A stretch of DNA of 64,000 nt, taken from Antedon mediterranea (lineage: Eukaryota; Echinodermata; Crinoidea; Comatulida; Antedonidae). A model generated the notes under the pieces. The model made no database searches. It had not been told where the DNA came from and worked only from the letters and a program-made list of their open reading frames with translations. The stretch covers positions 4,682,312 through 4,746,311 of the forward strand of contig NC_092675.1 of NCBI RefSeq assembly GCF_964355755.1, given 5' to 3'. Below, one piece after another: positions 38,101-51,155 of the stretch. The first letter of the stretch is position 1; the number at the start of each line of letters is the position of its first letter. The translations under genes and the position numbers were made by a program.

Positions 38101-41100
38101 CTTGATTAAAATTCAAAAACACTGCCTGACCTGACTATGCAAATAACATCCCACTGTTAATCTGTAAATAAAACAAATAAAACATAAATAAATATTATAT
38201 ATATTAATAATCAAATATTAATTTAAAAGCTAAAAAAAATGATACATATAGGTATTTAATTTCATAGTCTCCCAATGTTATATTACAATGCATGATTGGA
38301 CAAACATGACAGTACTTTAAATATACGAGTACAAACCAGCTAATAATTTTATACAATTAACTTCTAATGGCATTATATAGTGAATATAACTCTATGGTGC
38401 AGAGCACTTTAATAGTTCAACTACAATAATTATTTTAACGGTAAACTTCAAACAATAATCTGAAAGAGCAGCAGTTCAATGGAAGATACTAACAAATTAG
38501 AAACAATTCCCAATACTAAATTTGCATTAATACTGTCTATTTATATATGATTTAATGAATCGTTTTAAAGTTAATATGATAGGCTGTAACAAACTAACAT
38601 CTGTTTGTTATCTGTTATTTTAAGGCAATAATGATTTCAACTTTTAAGTTAATCTAATATACAGTATACGATATCAACAAATTTAGCATCATATATAAAG
38701 TACAAATTAGATTCATCAAGTACAGTATCAGTGTATCTGTCATATTTATTTGACAAACAATATCATGAACTAGATATCAACGCTAAGAAATTCCATCCAT
38801 ATTTTAAATAGTTGGCCTCTTATCAATTTCATAAATACATGCTTTCTAATCTATCGACCTCATCAACAACATTCAAAATGATAAGCATAAAACATTTTCA
38901 CAACATTCCCAATAGATTTGAAATGACTTAAAAACATTCTAGGCCTATGCTAGCAGGAATAAACATGGGGTTGAAACGTGCTGTTCCACGGATAAACCTG
39001 ATTGTACCCCTTGATGTGGTGTTGAGCACAGCATGATGTAACTCAACAACTTGTTATGTATTTTGTATATAGAGACTTGTTTACTGTTAGGAACAACTGA
39101 CAGTCGGTTCTCAATAATGTATGAACCTTTTACTATACTCTGGGTCATTGGTAAAATCATAGGTTTTTTCAGAAAAATGTTCACATACTGGTATGATTTA
39201 TAATGCTCAAAATGTACCTTTCAGCTATTAATGTACAGTCAATTCATACATTAACAAAACATTACTGACTTAATGTCAAATATGTGCAGTGCTTCCTTTC
39301 TGAATTTTCGTATTTTACACTGTCCATAGTCCATGTCCTGTTCCATTTTTTCCGAATTTTCCTATTTTACAATCCATGTCCTGTTCCATTTATGACACCT
39401 TCTTTTAAACACCACAAACTTACCCACTGCTCAATCCACCATCTAGATGCTCTAAATATATTTGTTTGCAAAAGCTTTAAAAACTTCTGAGTACATTATG
39501 AATCATTTGAAAACTTTCCTATAAATATGCAAAACTCAGACTGAATGAATGAGCAGAGGGAATACAGAATATGGATTACAAAATAAAAATTAAATAGCTG
39601 AACTGAATTAAAACAGCAAAAAATGCTCTGGGAAATTCATCTTCTCAATGTTCTATACTTAACTAAATTTCTAGCTATATGTACAGTAATGTGCTTTTGG
39701 TTGTAAAAGAATTAAAAATTGGATAATTTTTAGTGAACAGGTGAAAGTTCCATTGCCAAAATAAAACAGTACCCAGGGATAGGAATCTGATTCTGAACTT
39801 GGCTCATTCAGACCATACTCAGACTGACCTGGAGGAGGAATAGTAGACACACTTATATGGTAAGCACTATGGTATCTGGTGGGTAAACACTTTTATTTGG
39901 AAAATCTACAGTACTGCACAATAATTTACACTTTTTATGTTTATAAATTCCACTGAGAATATATGGTTGTACACTAGATAAATAATAATTAAATATACAA
40001 TGAAACATACAGTCACTGCCAAGTAAAATCCTGATTTTTGTTCATTTGCTAAAAATCAAGCAACAAGAAATTTATTGTTATAATTATCTTTCATTTCATT
40101 TAATAAAAAGAAGCCATCTGCAAGATAGCTCATCTATTCTCACTCAGCTGCTGATTCTTATAAAGATTAGTTTTAACTCTTCTATCTCATTAGAATAATG
40201 GGTTTTAATTTCCAAATTAGTAAAGGTTTTTTATTCTAAGTTGATGATATTTGCAAAAATATTCCCATGGTAATAATGATATATGAAGCCTAAATTAATT
40301 GGTATAGTTAGAATTAGTTCATTTGTTAAATCAAGTAGGAAGCAAGCTAATTCCTCCATTCTTTGAAAACATACAGAAAAGATTGGTTCAATGGCGAGAA
40401 AGTTCTGGTATGGTAACATTAATCCCTTAAAGCTTTACCAGTATGGGTTCCAGTCAACATAAAGCTCTTTAATCCTCTCTCAACAAGAGATTACCTCTCT
40501 TAACATCTTAGCTTTTCTATGAGATTTACTATCAGTAACAGTTATATAAGTAGTCTTTTGTTTTTAGTAGGAATTTACATTCCTATTTTTGTATTTTCTC
40601 TTTTTTATTGTTATATTTTGTTTCTTTGGACGCACCTTCACAAGTTGAAGTATGCCACTGATAAAAAAGTGCAGTGTTAATAAATTATTATTATTATTAA
40701 CAGTTACACAAAATTTAGAATAACATTTACAAAAATCAAATCCAAAAATAAACTACTAAAAGCTATGCTAAAAATAGTAATGATGGTGACCATGTAAGAT
40801 CTTAACAAACCCATTACAGCTACCATTTGTGTACACTTCAAGAGGTCAAAACGATTAATTAGATGAGATGTGTATGTTTAAGAAATAGTACAAATATCCA
40901 TGGACATTTTAATTGTCATGAATGTAGGTGTGTTGTAGGGTCAATAGAAATGGCATTTATGCGTGTAGTTTGATTGCGATTTTTTTCTTAGAATATGAAC
41001 AAGTAAATTTTCCCTAGGTTTTTCCAATCATCTTAAATTAGAAATACTTTTTTAGACAGACCTGTAGTATTTTTTTTCTTAATATAAACAAATCTGTTTA

Positions 41101-41419
41101 GGAGTTCATTGCCATTTGTACTTTTTTCTTGTTATAGTGATGCGATTTCAGCCAACCAGTGAAATTATCTTCAAGAAGCCAAATTGTGAAGTAATATATG
41201 TATGCTGTTATTATAAAAAATTATACCTTGGATGAATACTTGTAACATAGTAGCAAAAAACATCAACTTTAGATCAATACCCCATTTTAACCGATCACAT
41301 ACCACAGTAGCCTGACCTATCTCAGGCTCAATGATGCTTGTAACCGATCAGCTAAGCCCAGCTGTGTTATCTTCTAAAATCATCTAATTCATTGTCGTAA
41401 AACCCTGAACAGATTGTGT
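38101..41419. other. Upstream region of the large gene
   Basis: The leader and promoter of the large coiled-coil gene should lie here. Apart from the retrotransposon tail at 40.4-40.7 kb I see only AT-rich unique sequence. Confidence 0.4.
40430..40697 (+). mobile_element. Probable 3' end of a non-LTR retrotransposon
   Basis: The stretch ends AGTGCAGTGTTAATAAATTA followed by TTATTATTATTA. A short-repeat tail after an AATAAA-like signal is typical of LINE 3' ends. No reverse transcriptase frame is preserved. Confidence 0.5.
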
Positions 41420-41576
41420 TCAGGTTGACACTCTGCGGCGTATTTCATCTTCTTCCTCCTCAGCAAGTCGGTCATTGAGCATGACCAGGATAGGGTTTAC
41501 TCTCTCCGCACGTCCTATTCGAGCAATGTTATTCCCTTTCAATGCCTCAGGTGTTTTCTTCACTACATTAACCATC
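41420..41576 (-). CDS. Candidate terminal coding exon, 51 codons
   Basis: After an acceptor-like ATCACAAG the minus strand reads ATG and 51 codons, including NNIARIGRAERVNPILVMLN and ending IRRRVST, then TGA. GC content and codon use are higher than in the flanking DNA. If spliced (phase 2), it joins in frame to an alternative donor of the candidate exon at 44,756-44,819; otherwise it is a 51-residue small ORF. The product would be acidic-basic mixed and possibly helical. No family is recognised. Confidence 0.35.
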
Positions 41577-42697
41577 CTTGTGATTTGATATCAATACTAC
41601 GATCTTAAAATAAATCTGGCATATGCTATGAGATATGGAATTATACCCTGTGTTAAAATATCATGAATGAGAAAATAATCAGGAACAAGTATTTTCCCAC
41701 AGGATAGTATCCCATTCTATTATGATTTCATAAAAAAAAAATTGAACAATACATATATAAAAGTTCATGTGCAAAATCACATGACAATGATGAAAGTATT
41801 TTGTGTGATTGATCTAAACTGGGTACGGTTAAGGAATATGAAATGACTACATAAATTTATACCACAAACTAGTAGAAACTAATTATGAATTTTACGATGA
41901 AATATAGATAATAAAGTACTGTATATGACTTTGTTGATATGAAGAAATTTGGAGGGGGGGGGGGGGAGAATTTTGTAACAATTCAACTGAGCCTGGTAAA
42001 AAGTTACTTTATTGTACAAATAATATAGTCTACTTGAGACAGAATACTTTACCAACAATTTATCTGAAAAGGAATAGCACCATTATTACTGATGTGAAAA
42101 ACTTGACTCCAGGGATTTTAATGGTACCCACTTCATGATTTGTAATTTATAGAAATAACTCGCAATCATGACAAAAAATTATTCTGTAAAAAGGTCAATG
42201 TATACCTCTAAGGTCATGATCAAACTACACTAAAAATCACTTTGAATTGATTTGAAATTCTTTTCTTCACAGAAAGCGCATCACACATCACAGTTTGTAT
42301 TCTCATGGCATTCAAATTTTCATTTAGAATAAGGATATCTCGGTTTTAGTAGAGATATCTACCCATCGTATGCGTATGTACACTGCAGTGTGAACAAAAC
42401 TAGGGTATAATCAAAGATACAATAGCTCTGTTTAAGAAGCTGAACAAATGAATTGTTCAATTGTAATTTGTACAATACAATGTTCCTTCTTCTTTATTGA
42501 GTCTCCTGTTTTGTATTTCTTTGAAAATGTTAAAGTGATAATGGAAATAACAGTAATTAAATTGGCAGGTAGAAATGACCATTAGCACTGGTGGAGAAAC
42601 TTCTTTTATAAATCTTTTCTTCAACCAGGTACTGTAGTACACTACTATACATACTAACTTTCCATGAATTAATAAGAAGTCTAAATCTATGAACTGC

Positions 42698-42772
42698 TGC
42701 TGTGGCCAGATTGGTTGTCAAAGTTCATCAATAAAGTCTTTTTGTACATGTTGTGGGTTCACATTATCCAGG
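42698..42772 (+). repeat. tRNA-like SINE fragment
   Basis: CTGTGGCCAGATTGGTTGTC resembles box A and TTGTGGGTTCACATT resembles box B at a tRNA-like distance. No complete cloverleaf is visible. Confidence 0.35.
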
Positions 42773-43616
42773 CCTAGATATTTTTTTTGCCCAACTTACT
42801 CAAAATGTTAGAAATGAAAGTGTGACGTTTCTTTTAAAAATTCAAGTTCATTATTAATTTCCACATGACTCATTTGTATTTCTTTTAAAATAATTATTTT
42901 GCTACTTAAACAATTAAAAAAAAAATATATACAAAATTGTAATTAAAGCAACAAAAAATGATATAATACCATTTAATACCACAATTCATAACCACAAAAT
43001 ATAATGTATTAACATCAAAATATAATGTACCAACATCAAAAATGTGTTTATGAATCATTTATAAAGATCAAATGTAATTTGTTTAGACAGTAGTCATGCC
43101 AGCAATATACAACAATTATAAAAACAAATGTTGCTATATAAATGATAATAGTTCTTGACAGAGAGCATGACAATTTGTAAATAGTATACTGCCACTGAAT
43201 TTTAGTGACCATGACCGAATCTCACACAGGTATCATTCTTCAAATAATTGAACAAAAGTATTCAGACAAAATACAACAATCCTTAACAGACAATTCTGAC
43301 AGTTAATGTACCAACTGAATGATCTATCTAGATCATTAATTCCTTCATTGATTATTTATTACATTTAAAAAAAAAACATTCAAAATATATAAAATGTATT
43401 GTACAGTAGTAATACTTCATACACAATTAGGCATAATTTATATAATAATATCCATATTTATTCAATATGTAATAAAATAAAAACAAAAATAATATACAGT
43501 AATATTAGCCAAAAAAGCAACAATTGTGGTAGCCTCTGTTAAATTGCCATGAGAGAGATGTAAGTTAGTTTCAATAAATTCTCTTCACTCTACAAATATT
43601 ATTACTTAATTCCTTA

Positions 43617-43717
43617 TTAAAACCTTTCTAATTCTGGAACAGTACCCCATCCATTATACCCTTTAAATCTTATTGGTGGTAGTATTTTCATTACTGCCAT
43701 ACATTTGCCGCATTTAT
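43617..43717 (-). CDS. Candidate terminal coding exon, 32 codons
   Basis: An acceptor-like TTTAAACATAG is followed on the minus strand by a phase-1 frame reading KCGKCMAVMKILPPIRFKGY, then NGWGTVPELERF and TAA. Composition looks coding, and the phase fits the first donor of the 44.8-kb candidate exon. No family is recognised; chance is possible at this length. Confidence 0.3.
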
Positions 43718-44755
43718 CTATGTTTAAACTGACTGATGGCCAAGTATTTTAGTTTGCAAGCAAATTATGTTGGCGCCGAAAAAGTACATTTAAAAAGATA
43801 TGATCAAAATGTTTGCAGTTGATAAGACAGATTTACCAGTCAGTCCTTTTTAAAAACCTAAATGTAATTGTACCTGTATCATACATTTCACTTTACAAAC
43901 TTTTTCAAATTGTAATCTGATCATGGTTTTTGTTCAAACACTATTCAACATAAATCAGATCATGACATTATAAACTTTGAAACTTTTGTAAACTATAAAA
44001 AATCTAAAGATATCAACAGGACACATATTTACTGAACATAAAACCTGCTTTTCTTCAACCCAGATCCCCACAAAAATGTATCTTATTTATTAGTATGTAG
44101 TATATACTACATACTGACATACTGTCAACTTTACAGTAGAAAAAATGAATTAACAGAATGCTTATTAGTATTACTATTTATTAGTCAACCGAACTAAAGT
44201 ATTAAAAGCTACTTTTGTTCACCCGTTTATTACCACTTCTCGCAAGGCCAAAGTTGTAGTAGTATATTTTTAGATATTTATAGAAACATAGTAATTCCTC
44301 ATATCCTCTTGATCATAAACCAATTTATTGAAAAGTATATCAATCAGGTCAAAGAATTCTGAGAAGTTAGTGCTCAAAGAGTAAAAATGAATATGACGAA
44401 TTAATTACTGCTGCTGTAAATGACTTGTTTTCATCTGAAAATTCTACACACTGTTTTTATTTATAATTCATTCATTAATTTAGGTCATTTTTTAACTTAC
44501 TTTATATTTTTTCCAGAGTAACCAATTTCTTTATTTCCCTCTAAGTTTCACTTTTATTTATTTAATTTCTTTCTAAACAATTCTGATATAAAATACAATT
44601 TTTTTATGATTTGCTTCTTTCTGTTTCTTTGTTGTTATCTTAAATTTGTGAAAAAAAAAAATGATGGTGAGCATTCTTCAATTTAGAATTTGTTGGCCTT
44701 ACTATAAAATAACTATTCTACGAAAGTTTATATCATTCTGTACGGACTGACCAAC

Positions 44756-44819
44756 CAACCTGGGTTAATCATTTCCCGCTGACTTTCCCCATCTGTCAAC
44801 GGAGTAGACTCAACAGTAC
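44756..44819 (-). CDS. Candidate internal coding exon, ~20 codons
   Basis: The minus strand has acceptor AATCCCCAG, a frame reading TVESTPLTDGESQREMINP, and two overlapping donors: GTTGGT directly after CCCAG (exon end 44,760, phase 1) and GTTGGT four bases later (exon end 44,756, phase 2). The first fits the 43.6-kb exon, the second the 41.4-kb exon. Only the local splice signals and codon-like composition support it. Confidence 0.3.
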
Positions 44820-45888
44820 CTGGGGATTCCTATACGTATGCCTATCTTTAAGAAAATATGACGTTTACAGTAATATGCAGGGGAACAACTGTGAAGAAAA
44901 TACAAAATCCATTTTAAAATGGACATTTATTTCATCAAAATGTCAGTAACAGGAAATAAAATAAGCAAACAGAAGAACAGTACTTTCAACAAATAAACTG
45001 GAAAAAAAACTATGCACTTTTACTTTACTTGTTAACGTTCTTTTGCCAAAATAACCAAGTTTAATTGTTAAGGATGTTGATGTCTAATTATACACTACTT
45101 AACAGTCAATTGGAAACTATTGAATTGTTATGTCAAATCCACTGAAGGTTATGATATAATACTTTCTAATTTATCTGTCGATAAATAGTACGATAGGTCA
45201 CTAAAAGTAAACATGCTTTTCTTCTATTTATCTTGAAACCTAACCAGGGAGTTGTAAAATAATTGCTGAATAAATAATAATATTTATCTCCCTCTGCTAA
45301 CCATCATCACCTTCACATAACAAGATTCTTATTTTACCTGGTTTCCATTTTCTTTGTTATTTATTATTGTAAATTCACAAGTTTTTTCAAACTTTATTAA
45401 TAGAATGATTTATATTATTACGAACTTTTAACATTCTTCTGAAATCAGCAAAAACTACTGAAAACAAAGTGAACAGCATTTCAATCTCACTGTGTTCTTT
45501 CTATTAAATAATAACTAATATATTTCAATGAAGAATGTGGGTGTACCTTATTAGTACTGTTGTATCAAATAATATAATATGGATTAGTAAAAGGAAGCAA
45601 CTGGTCAAAGCCAAGGATGAAGTCATGGGAAGTGCACATTCTTGATATAGCCCAAGGCTACACTCAGGTCGACCTTGGAATTACATTGAAAAAACTTAAA
45701 TTTTAAACCCATTTATAAATCAAATTAGGATAAAAAAACCAAGCATAGTTGAGATGTAGGCATACTACGACTTTAAAAAACTGAACAAATATTCCCTGAA
45801 GAATGTGAAAAGTTGTACACAGTTTTACCGGTATCTAGTTTTTCAAAGTTGTATACAAATACAAACTAACTAAATCTGTAGGTCTCAT

Positions 45889-46697
45889 GGGCCTGTTTCT
45901 GCTGCAACTGCTCAAAATACGATATAAAAATACGGTATAAAATACGGTATTTTTTATACCGTATTTTTTAGTACCCCGTTTCTGCTAACAATACTTCTTG
46001 GGTGGTCGTGTTAAATTTCATCTTTTTTACCCAAATTGCCATTCATTTATTTGATCGATAATTAAAAGTCGCAATAAAGGAAGTTTTACGTCTCACTTTC
46101 AACAGCCTAGCCCTAGTGATAGAGATGCGAGAGCACAGAAAACATCGTAATGGGGACAATTAATTCGTTCCCTCCCCGAGTTATTGTATTTTGCAATGTT
46201 GTACTGCTTTCGCAGGCTCTTCAGCTTTGAGTTTACTTGCTTTGGAGACAAGTCTATTCCATACTCCTGCTTTATTTTTTTAGAAATGTCTTTATAAATG
46301 TGGTTGTCCCTTTAATTACCTTTTAGTTGGCCAGACATTTTAGCTTCCCCACACACATTTATTTAGTAAAACTGTGACGTCTTCGCTCCACATTTTTGCC
46401 GAATATATCTATACACGTGTGTAAAGCAGCTGACAGCGACAGAAAATAAAAACACGAATGTTGACCTTTTGTCATGTAAAAAAAAAATACGGTATTTTTT
46501 ATTGGCAGCAGAAACGGGTACAAAAAATACGGTATAAATTTGTAAATACCACAAATTTTGTGGGGAAAATACGGTATACAAAATACGGTATATTTTTTAT
46601 GAACGCAGTTTCTGCTGCCAAAAATAAACCGTATATATACGGTATTAAAAAAATACCGTATGATATACGGTATTTAGTTGGCAGCAGAAACAGGGCC
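45889..46697 (-). mobile_element. PIF/Harbinger-like non-autonomous element, copy 1
   Basis: It begins GGGCCTGTTTCTGCTGC and ends GCAGCAGAAACAGGGCC, giving terminal inverted repeats with one mismatch. The second copy at 50,334 is flanked by TAA on both sides; here the flanks agree only partly. The subterminal regions are crowded with ATACGGTAT and its complement. The middle holds a decayed Myb/SANT-type frame on the minus strand. GGGCC-starting ends, 3-bp target duplication and a Myb-like second protein are all known traits of PIF/Harbinger transposons. Confidence 0.8.
46099..46393 (-). pseudogene. Decayed Myb/SANT-like DNA-binding ORF (transposon, copy 1)
   Basis: The minus strand opens with MWSEDVTVLLNK. 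After an in-frame stop and a frame change, it continues with HIYKDISKKIKQEYG, then LSPKQVNSKLKSLRKQYN and CPHYDVF. The order of an early Trp-Ser/Thr-x-Asp/Glu, a mid helix ending in tyrosine-glycine, and a third helix with QVNSKLKSLRKQY is that of the Myb/SANT-like (MADF-related) domain of the Harbinger accessory protein. Stops and the frame change make it non-coding today. Confidence 0.65.
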
Positions 46698-49600
46698 ATA
46701 GAAGCAGCATAATAAAATAAAAAAATCACAGAAAGCTAAATGAAACAACCCTATCTTAACATTTACAATATATTATAGATTTTTACTGTATGACCATAAA
46801 TTAATAGTATATAATTACTGTATATATAATATTTATAGCATTAACAATTTCATAAAAAAATAAACAATCAAAATTAACAATTTATAACTCAATATTTTCA
46901 CATTCTTATCTGTAGGAAATCTACCATAATAAAACTATATTCCATTTGAGAAAGAAAAAAAAAATTGACAAATAGTTGACTGAATGTTGTACAGTATGGT
47001 AAGTCACAAAACACACCATAAATCTTAATGATGACCTCATAAAGATGACCTCTACAGCATTTGCAAGATTCCTAACAATAAAAAAAACACTTAATATATT
47101 AATACCACTACTATATTACCCAAAACAAGGAAATTGCCATAAAATACCAAAACCATACATTTTGTGACAACCAAGCAAAAGTTTAATTCATTACTTTATT
47201 ATACTGTTTGATACAATACAAAGAAAGTATTTATTTAAAAAAAAAAATTGTTGGGAAAAAGGTGTAAAACTAGAAGGATAGACAAAATTGCAATAAATAG
47301 GGGCGGGGGGGGGGGGGGGGGGAGTCTAGATTTGAGAGAGAAATGAAGGGAAGCTGAGTCAGACAGAGGACACTCAGTAATTTATTACACACTTGAGTTT
47401 GGGTACTTATCCACAGTCCACACAACACAGATCCTATTATGTTCGGAAATGTAAACGCTGCACTGAACACTTTGTTTAGGGAAGGAGGACTTGACAATGT
47501 TCTCTGCATGGTTTCCAGAAAGCATGTTTGTAACTAACTAACTAACAAGTTTGATAAACTCAATCTAGGTATGTTTTTACCTAAAAGAATCTGAAAACAT
47601 CCATGCTCTTGATTAAGTATTAGTAACATTGCACTTGTCTCTCAACAGCAAACAATTGGTGGTATCCCTAATAATTTAAAAGGTGTGATACTGCTACCAT
47701 GAACGATAATCAAACTTAATAATATATAATAGACACCCTGGGACTGAAACACTACCTTTTACAAGAGGTACAAACCGAAAAAATTTAAACTTGTCTTATA
47801 AAAATAGTCCCTGTCATAAATTTCTAGCGATCGCAACATGTTACCATGCTTGATGGGTTTCTACATGTGTTTTGCAGATCAAAACGATTAAACATAACAA
47901 TTTTCACAGATCACTTATATCTATTACAGGATCAGGTGAATTATTGATGCCAAGTAAACGTCTGCAAACAAATGATTGGTCAGAACAGTTACAAATTGGT
48001 TCTGAATTATGTAACCTTGTAATGCAAAGGTATTATACAGTACAATTGCAGACAATAAAGCTCCAAGCGACATAGTGTAATGACCAACGTGAGGTTTACG
48101 ATATTTGGGAGTGATTTTTTAAAATGAAGGTAAATTTGATTATGTAAAGCCACCTACTGGCTAAATAAAATTAGGCCATCCAGGCCAGTCTATATAGCTG
48201 GATCAACACGTGATATTGTATTTTAAATATTTTATTTAAAATCTGTCATTAAAATTACAAAACTTTGTATGCGACATGAGGATAGTTTGCACAAAGAATC
48301 TCTAGCAATCCAAAATATATAATTCTTACAATTTTAAATATTTACACAAATGTTAAAATATTTGTTGACTGTGTGGCTTAGACCGTAGGGAACGTTTAAA
48401 ATATTAGCTCCCAGGTACGTCACTCCCCACCCACCATGATACCAGACTTTGCTATGACCGCAGGTGATTCTAAAAAATACTTTGGTGGTGTAAACAAACT
48501 TTGATATTAATTGAATATTACATTAACAAATATGGCACTATCTAGATGTAAAGAAATGGTATTTTAATACTTTTGATACAATGACATTTAAAAGTTATAA
48601 TACTTTAATCACATTAATTATTATTATACTTTATTTGATATATTTTAATGACTTCTACATTTTGATGACATTTTAAGTAAAATAATAATGACATTATCAA
48701 GGGGAAAATGGATGTGCATTATAATTAACACATTAATATTAAATAATCTTATTATATTTCTTGAACTGTAAATATATACAGTACATAATACCACCTTTCT
48801 TAATTGTGTATGAGCAGGAGAAGTATACTGTAGAGGATCATACAGTTTGTGAAGTAACAAACTTGAGAGAAAGGGAAGGTGTGGTCTATTATGAATATGA
48901 ACACTTTTCAACAATAAATTAATAATATTATAATTTTAAATTGATGATTCAATAATCACAAGACTATAAAATAATAATGTATTATTAATAATTAGCTTAA
49001 GGTTTTCTTCAATTTCATAATGGAATAATTGGCCTGTGTTACTCTCTTGGGCGCTATTGGTCAGTGTTTCCTTTACCTAAATTTCAATGTCAAAGGTCAT
49101 CCATAAAAAAAAATGGTTTCATTTTCAATACAATAATCCTACATTAATGCAGGAAAAGGGATAAATACACACATACTAATGAAATAGTTTTTTTTACATT
49201 ACATTAATAATTTATTTAAAATACTGTATATACCTAATACTATCTTTTAACAGTGTCAGTGATAATATTAAGAGATAAATCATAAAATATACTGCTATGT
49301 ATAATAACAATATGTTATGAACATAATAACTATACAAAACAAACAATTTGTGCTACTTCAAAATTAATGCTATATATAAATTAATATCAAATCATAAACC
49401 AATACATAAATTGTACCTAATAATATGATTGATGGCTTTCACTATCACAACTTTTACAAGTGAACATATTACATTGGATACTATAATACTGTATACATAC
49501 AGTACTTACCATATTGTAAGTAAGCAAGCAAATGTATTAATTCAAACTAAAACTATGAATCCATAAAGCAATATGTCCATTGAAAATAATCCAAAACATG

Positions 49601-50333
49601 AAGACTTCAATCTATGAACTGCAAAATTTATTTAGTATATCCTCTACTGTACTGTACTTTATAACCACATTGTACTGCTTTCAAATATTTCTGTACGAGA
49701 AGAAGCTCTTCAAGTTAATACCTCTGAACTATTACAACAAAACACATAAGGCTTTGTAACTCCACCTTTTATAAACCATCCAATAAGATTCGTTGGATTT
49801 AGAGTTTATCTTATGAATATTTATGAGTTACCCACAAAGTGCTTACATCACACCAAGTTCATTCAAGCATGACAGTTTAAATACTTTCTGTTTTAGTTTG
49901 TGGTTTGTAACATAAATAAATAGCATAACTAGAGAAACACAAATTGTTCATTTTTAATGAAGAACACAATGAGTAATCCATAATATTTATTTTCAAACTT
50001 TTACCACATACTGGTTCTATTTTATTGAAATTAAAACGTGATTCTTTTTTTCCTTTCTAAACATTCCTGGTTTATGAATCACAGGTGATAAGTGCGAATT
50101 GTAAATACCATTACTATGTAATACCAACCACTCAAAGCCACAAAATCAATAAATAATCATATCTAATACTTGTTTATATTGCTACAGAATGGGATATGCC
50201 AGAATATAATAGTTTGGGTTTAAAGTTGACTGACACCAAGTACAAAATCTGTGCTGTCAATACCAAACACTTTATCCTCCCGACCCTCTTTAAAATTTGG
50301 CAAATTAATGGCACAGTAGTTGCATATAACTAA
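46698..50333. other. AT-rich stretch between the two Harbinger-like copies
   Basis: It contains a long G-tract at about 47,303-47,322 and the weak 47.4-kb candidate exon. Nothing else is supported. Confidence 0.45.
47385..47525 (-). CDS. Candidate terminal coding exon, 46 codons
   Basis: The minus strand reads MLSGNHAENIVKSSFPKQSV, then SVYISEHNRICVVWTVDKY and a TAA that overlaps AATAAA. An acceptor-like GTTAG lies eight bases before the ATG and would give a phase-1 entry. Residue composition looks protein-like. The longer open frame in another register here is less convincing because it runs into the poly-G tract. No family is recognised. Confidence 0.25.
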   Translation of the reverse strand: MLSGNHAENIVKSSFPKQSVQCSVYISEHNRICVVWTVDKYPNSSV

Positions 50334-51155
50334 GGGCCTGTTTCTGCTGCAACTGCTCAAAATACGGTATAAAAATACGGTATAAAATACGGTATTTTTT
50401 ATACCGTATTTTTTAGTACCCCGTTTCTGCTAACAATACTTCTTGGGTGGTCGTGTTAAATTTCATCTTTTTTACCCAAATTGCCATTCATTTATTTGAT
50501 CGATAATTAAAAGTCGCAATAAAGGAAGTTTTACGTCTCACTTTCAACAGCCTAGCTCTAGTGATAGAGATGTTGTGAGAGCACAGAAAACATCGTAATG
50601 GGGACAATAATTCGTTCCCTCCCCGAGTTATTGTATTTTGCAATGTTGTACTGCTTTCGCAGGCTCTTCAGCTTTCAGTTTACTTGCTTTGGAGACAAGT
50701 CTATTCCATACTCCTGCTTTATTTTTTTAGAAATGTCTTTATAAATGTGGTTGTCCCTTTTATTACCTTTTCGTTGGCCAGACATTTTAGCTTCCCCACA
50801 CACATTTATTTAGTAAAACTGTGACGTCTTCGCTCCACATTTTCGCCGAATATATCTATACACGTGTGTAAAGCAGCTGACAGCGACAGAAAATAAAAAC
50901 ACGAATGTTGACCTTTTGTCATGTAAAAAAAAAATACGGTATTTTTTATTGGCAGCAGAAACGGGTACAAAAAATACGGTATAAATTTGTAAATACCGTA
51001 TTTTATCCACAAATTTTGTGGGGAAAATACGGTATACAAAATACGGTATATTTTTTATGAGCGCAGTTTCTGCTGCCAAAAATATACCGTATATATACAG
51101 TATTAAAAAAATACCGTATAATATACGGTATTTAGTTGGCAGCAGAAACAGGGCC
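50334..51155 (-). mobile_element. PIF/Harbinger-like non-autonomous element, copy 2
   Basis: Same ends and interior as 45,889-46,697, with only scattered differences. Perfect TAA flanks stand at 50,331-50,333 and 51,156-51,158, the expected 3-bp target duplication. It carries an extra ATACCGTATTTTATCC segment near 50,994, absent from copy 1. Both copies have the same orientation. Confidence 0.88.
50544..50840 (-). pseudogene. Decayed Myb/SANT-like ORF (transposon, copy 2)
   Basis: Same remnant as in copy 1, starting MWSEDVTVLLNK. It shares the stop and frame change after the first 17 codons. It has a TGA where copy 1 has serine in the QVN-KLKSLRKQY helix, and lacks a later stop that copy 1 has. 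Shared and private lesions together show that the family amplified after the frame had begun to decay. Confidence 0.65.

Larger units (their letters stand above)
42773..45888. other. AT-rich stretch around the weak candidate exons
   Basis: Apart from the candidate exons at 43.6 and 44.8 kb nothing is recognisable. Open frames are short and of low complexity. Confidence 0.4.

Noticed and set aside
46363-46729. Frames rich in YGIFF/KYRIFF over the Harbinger-like copies
   Set aside because: They are translations of the ATACGGTAT palindrome arrays, not proteins.
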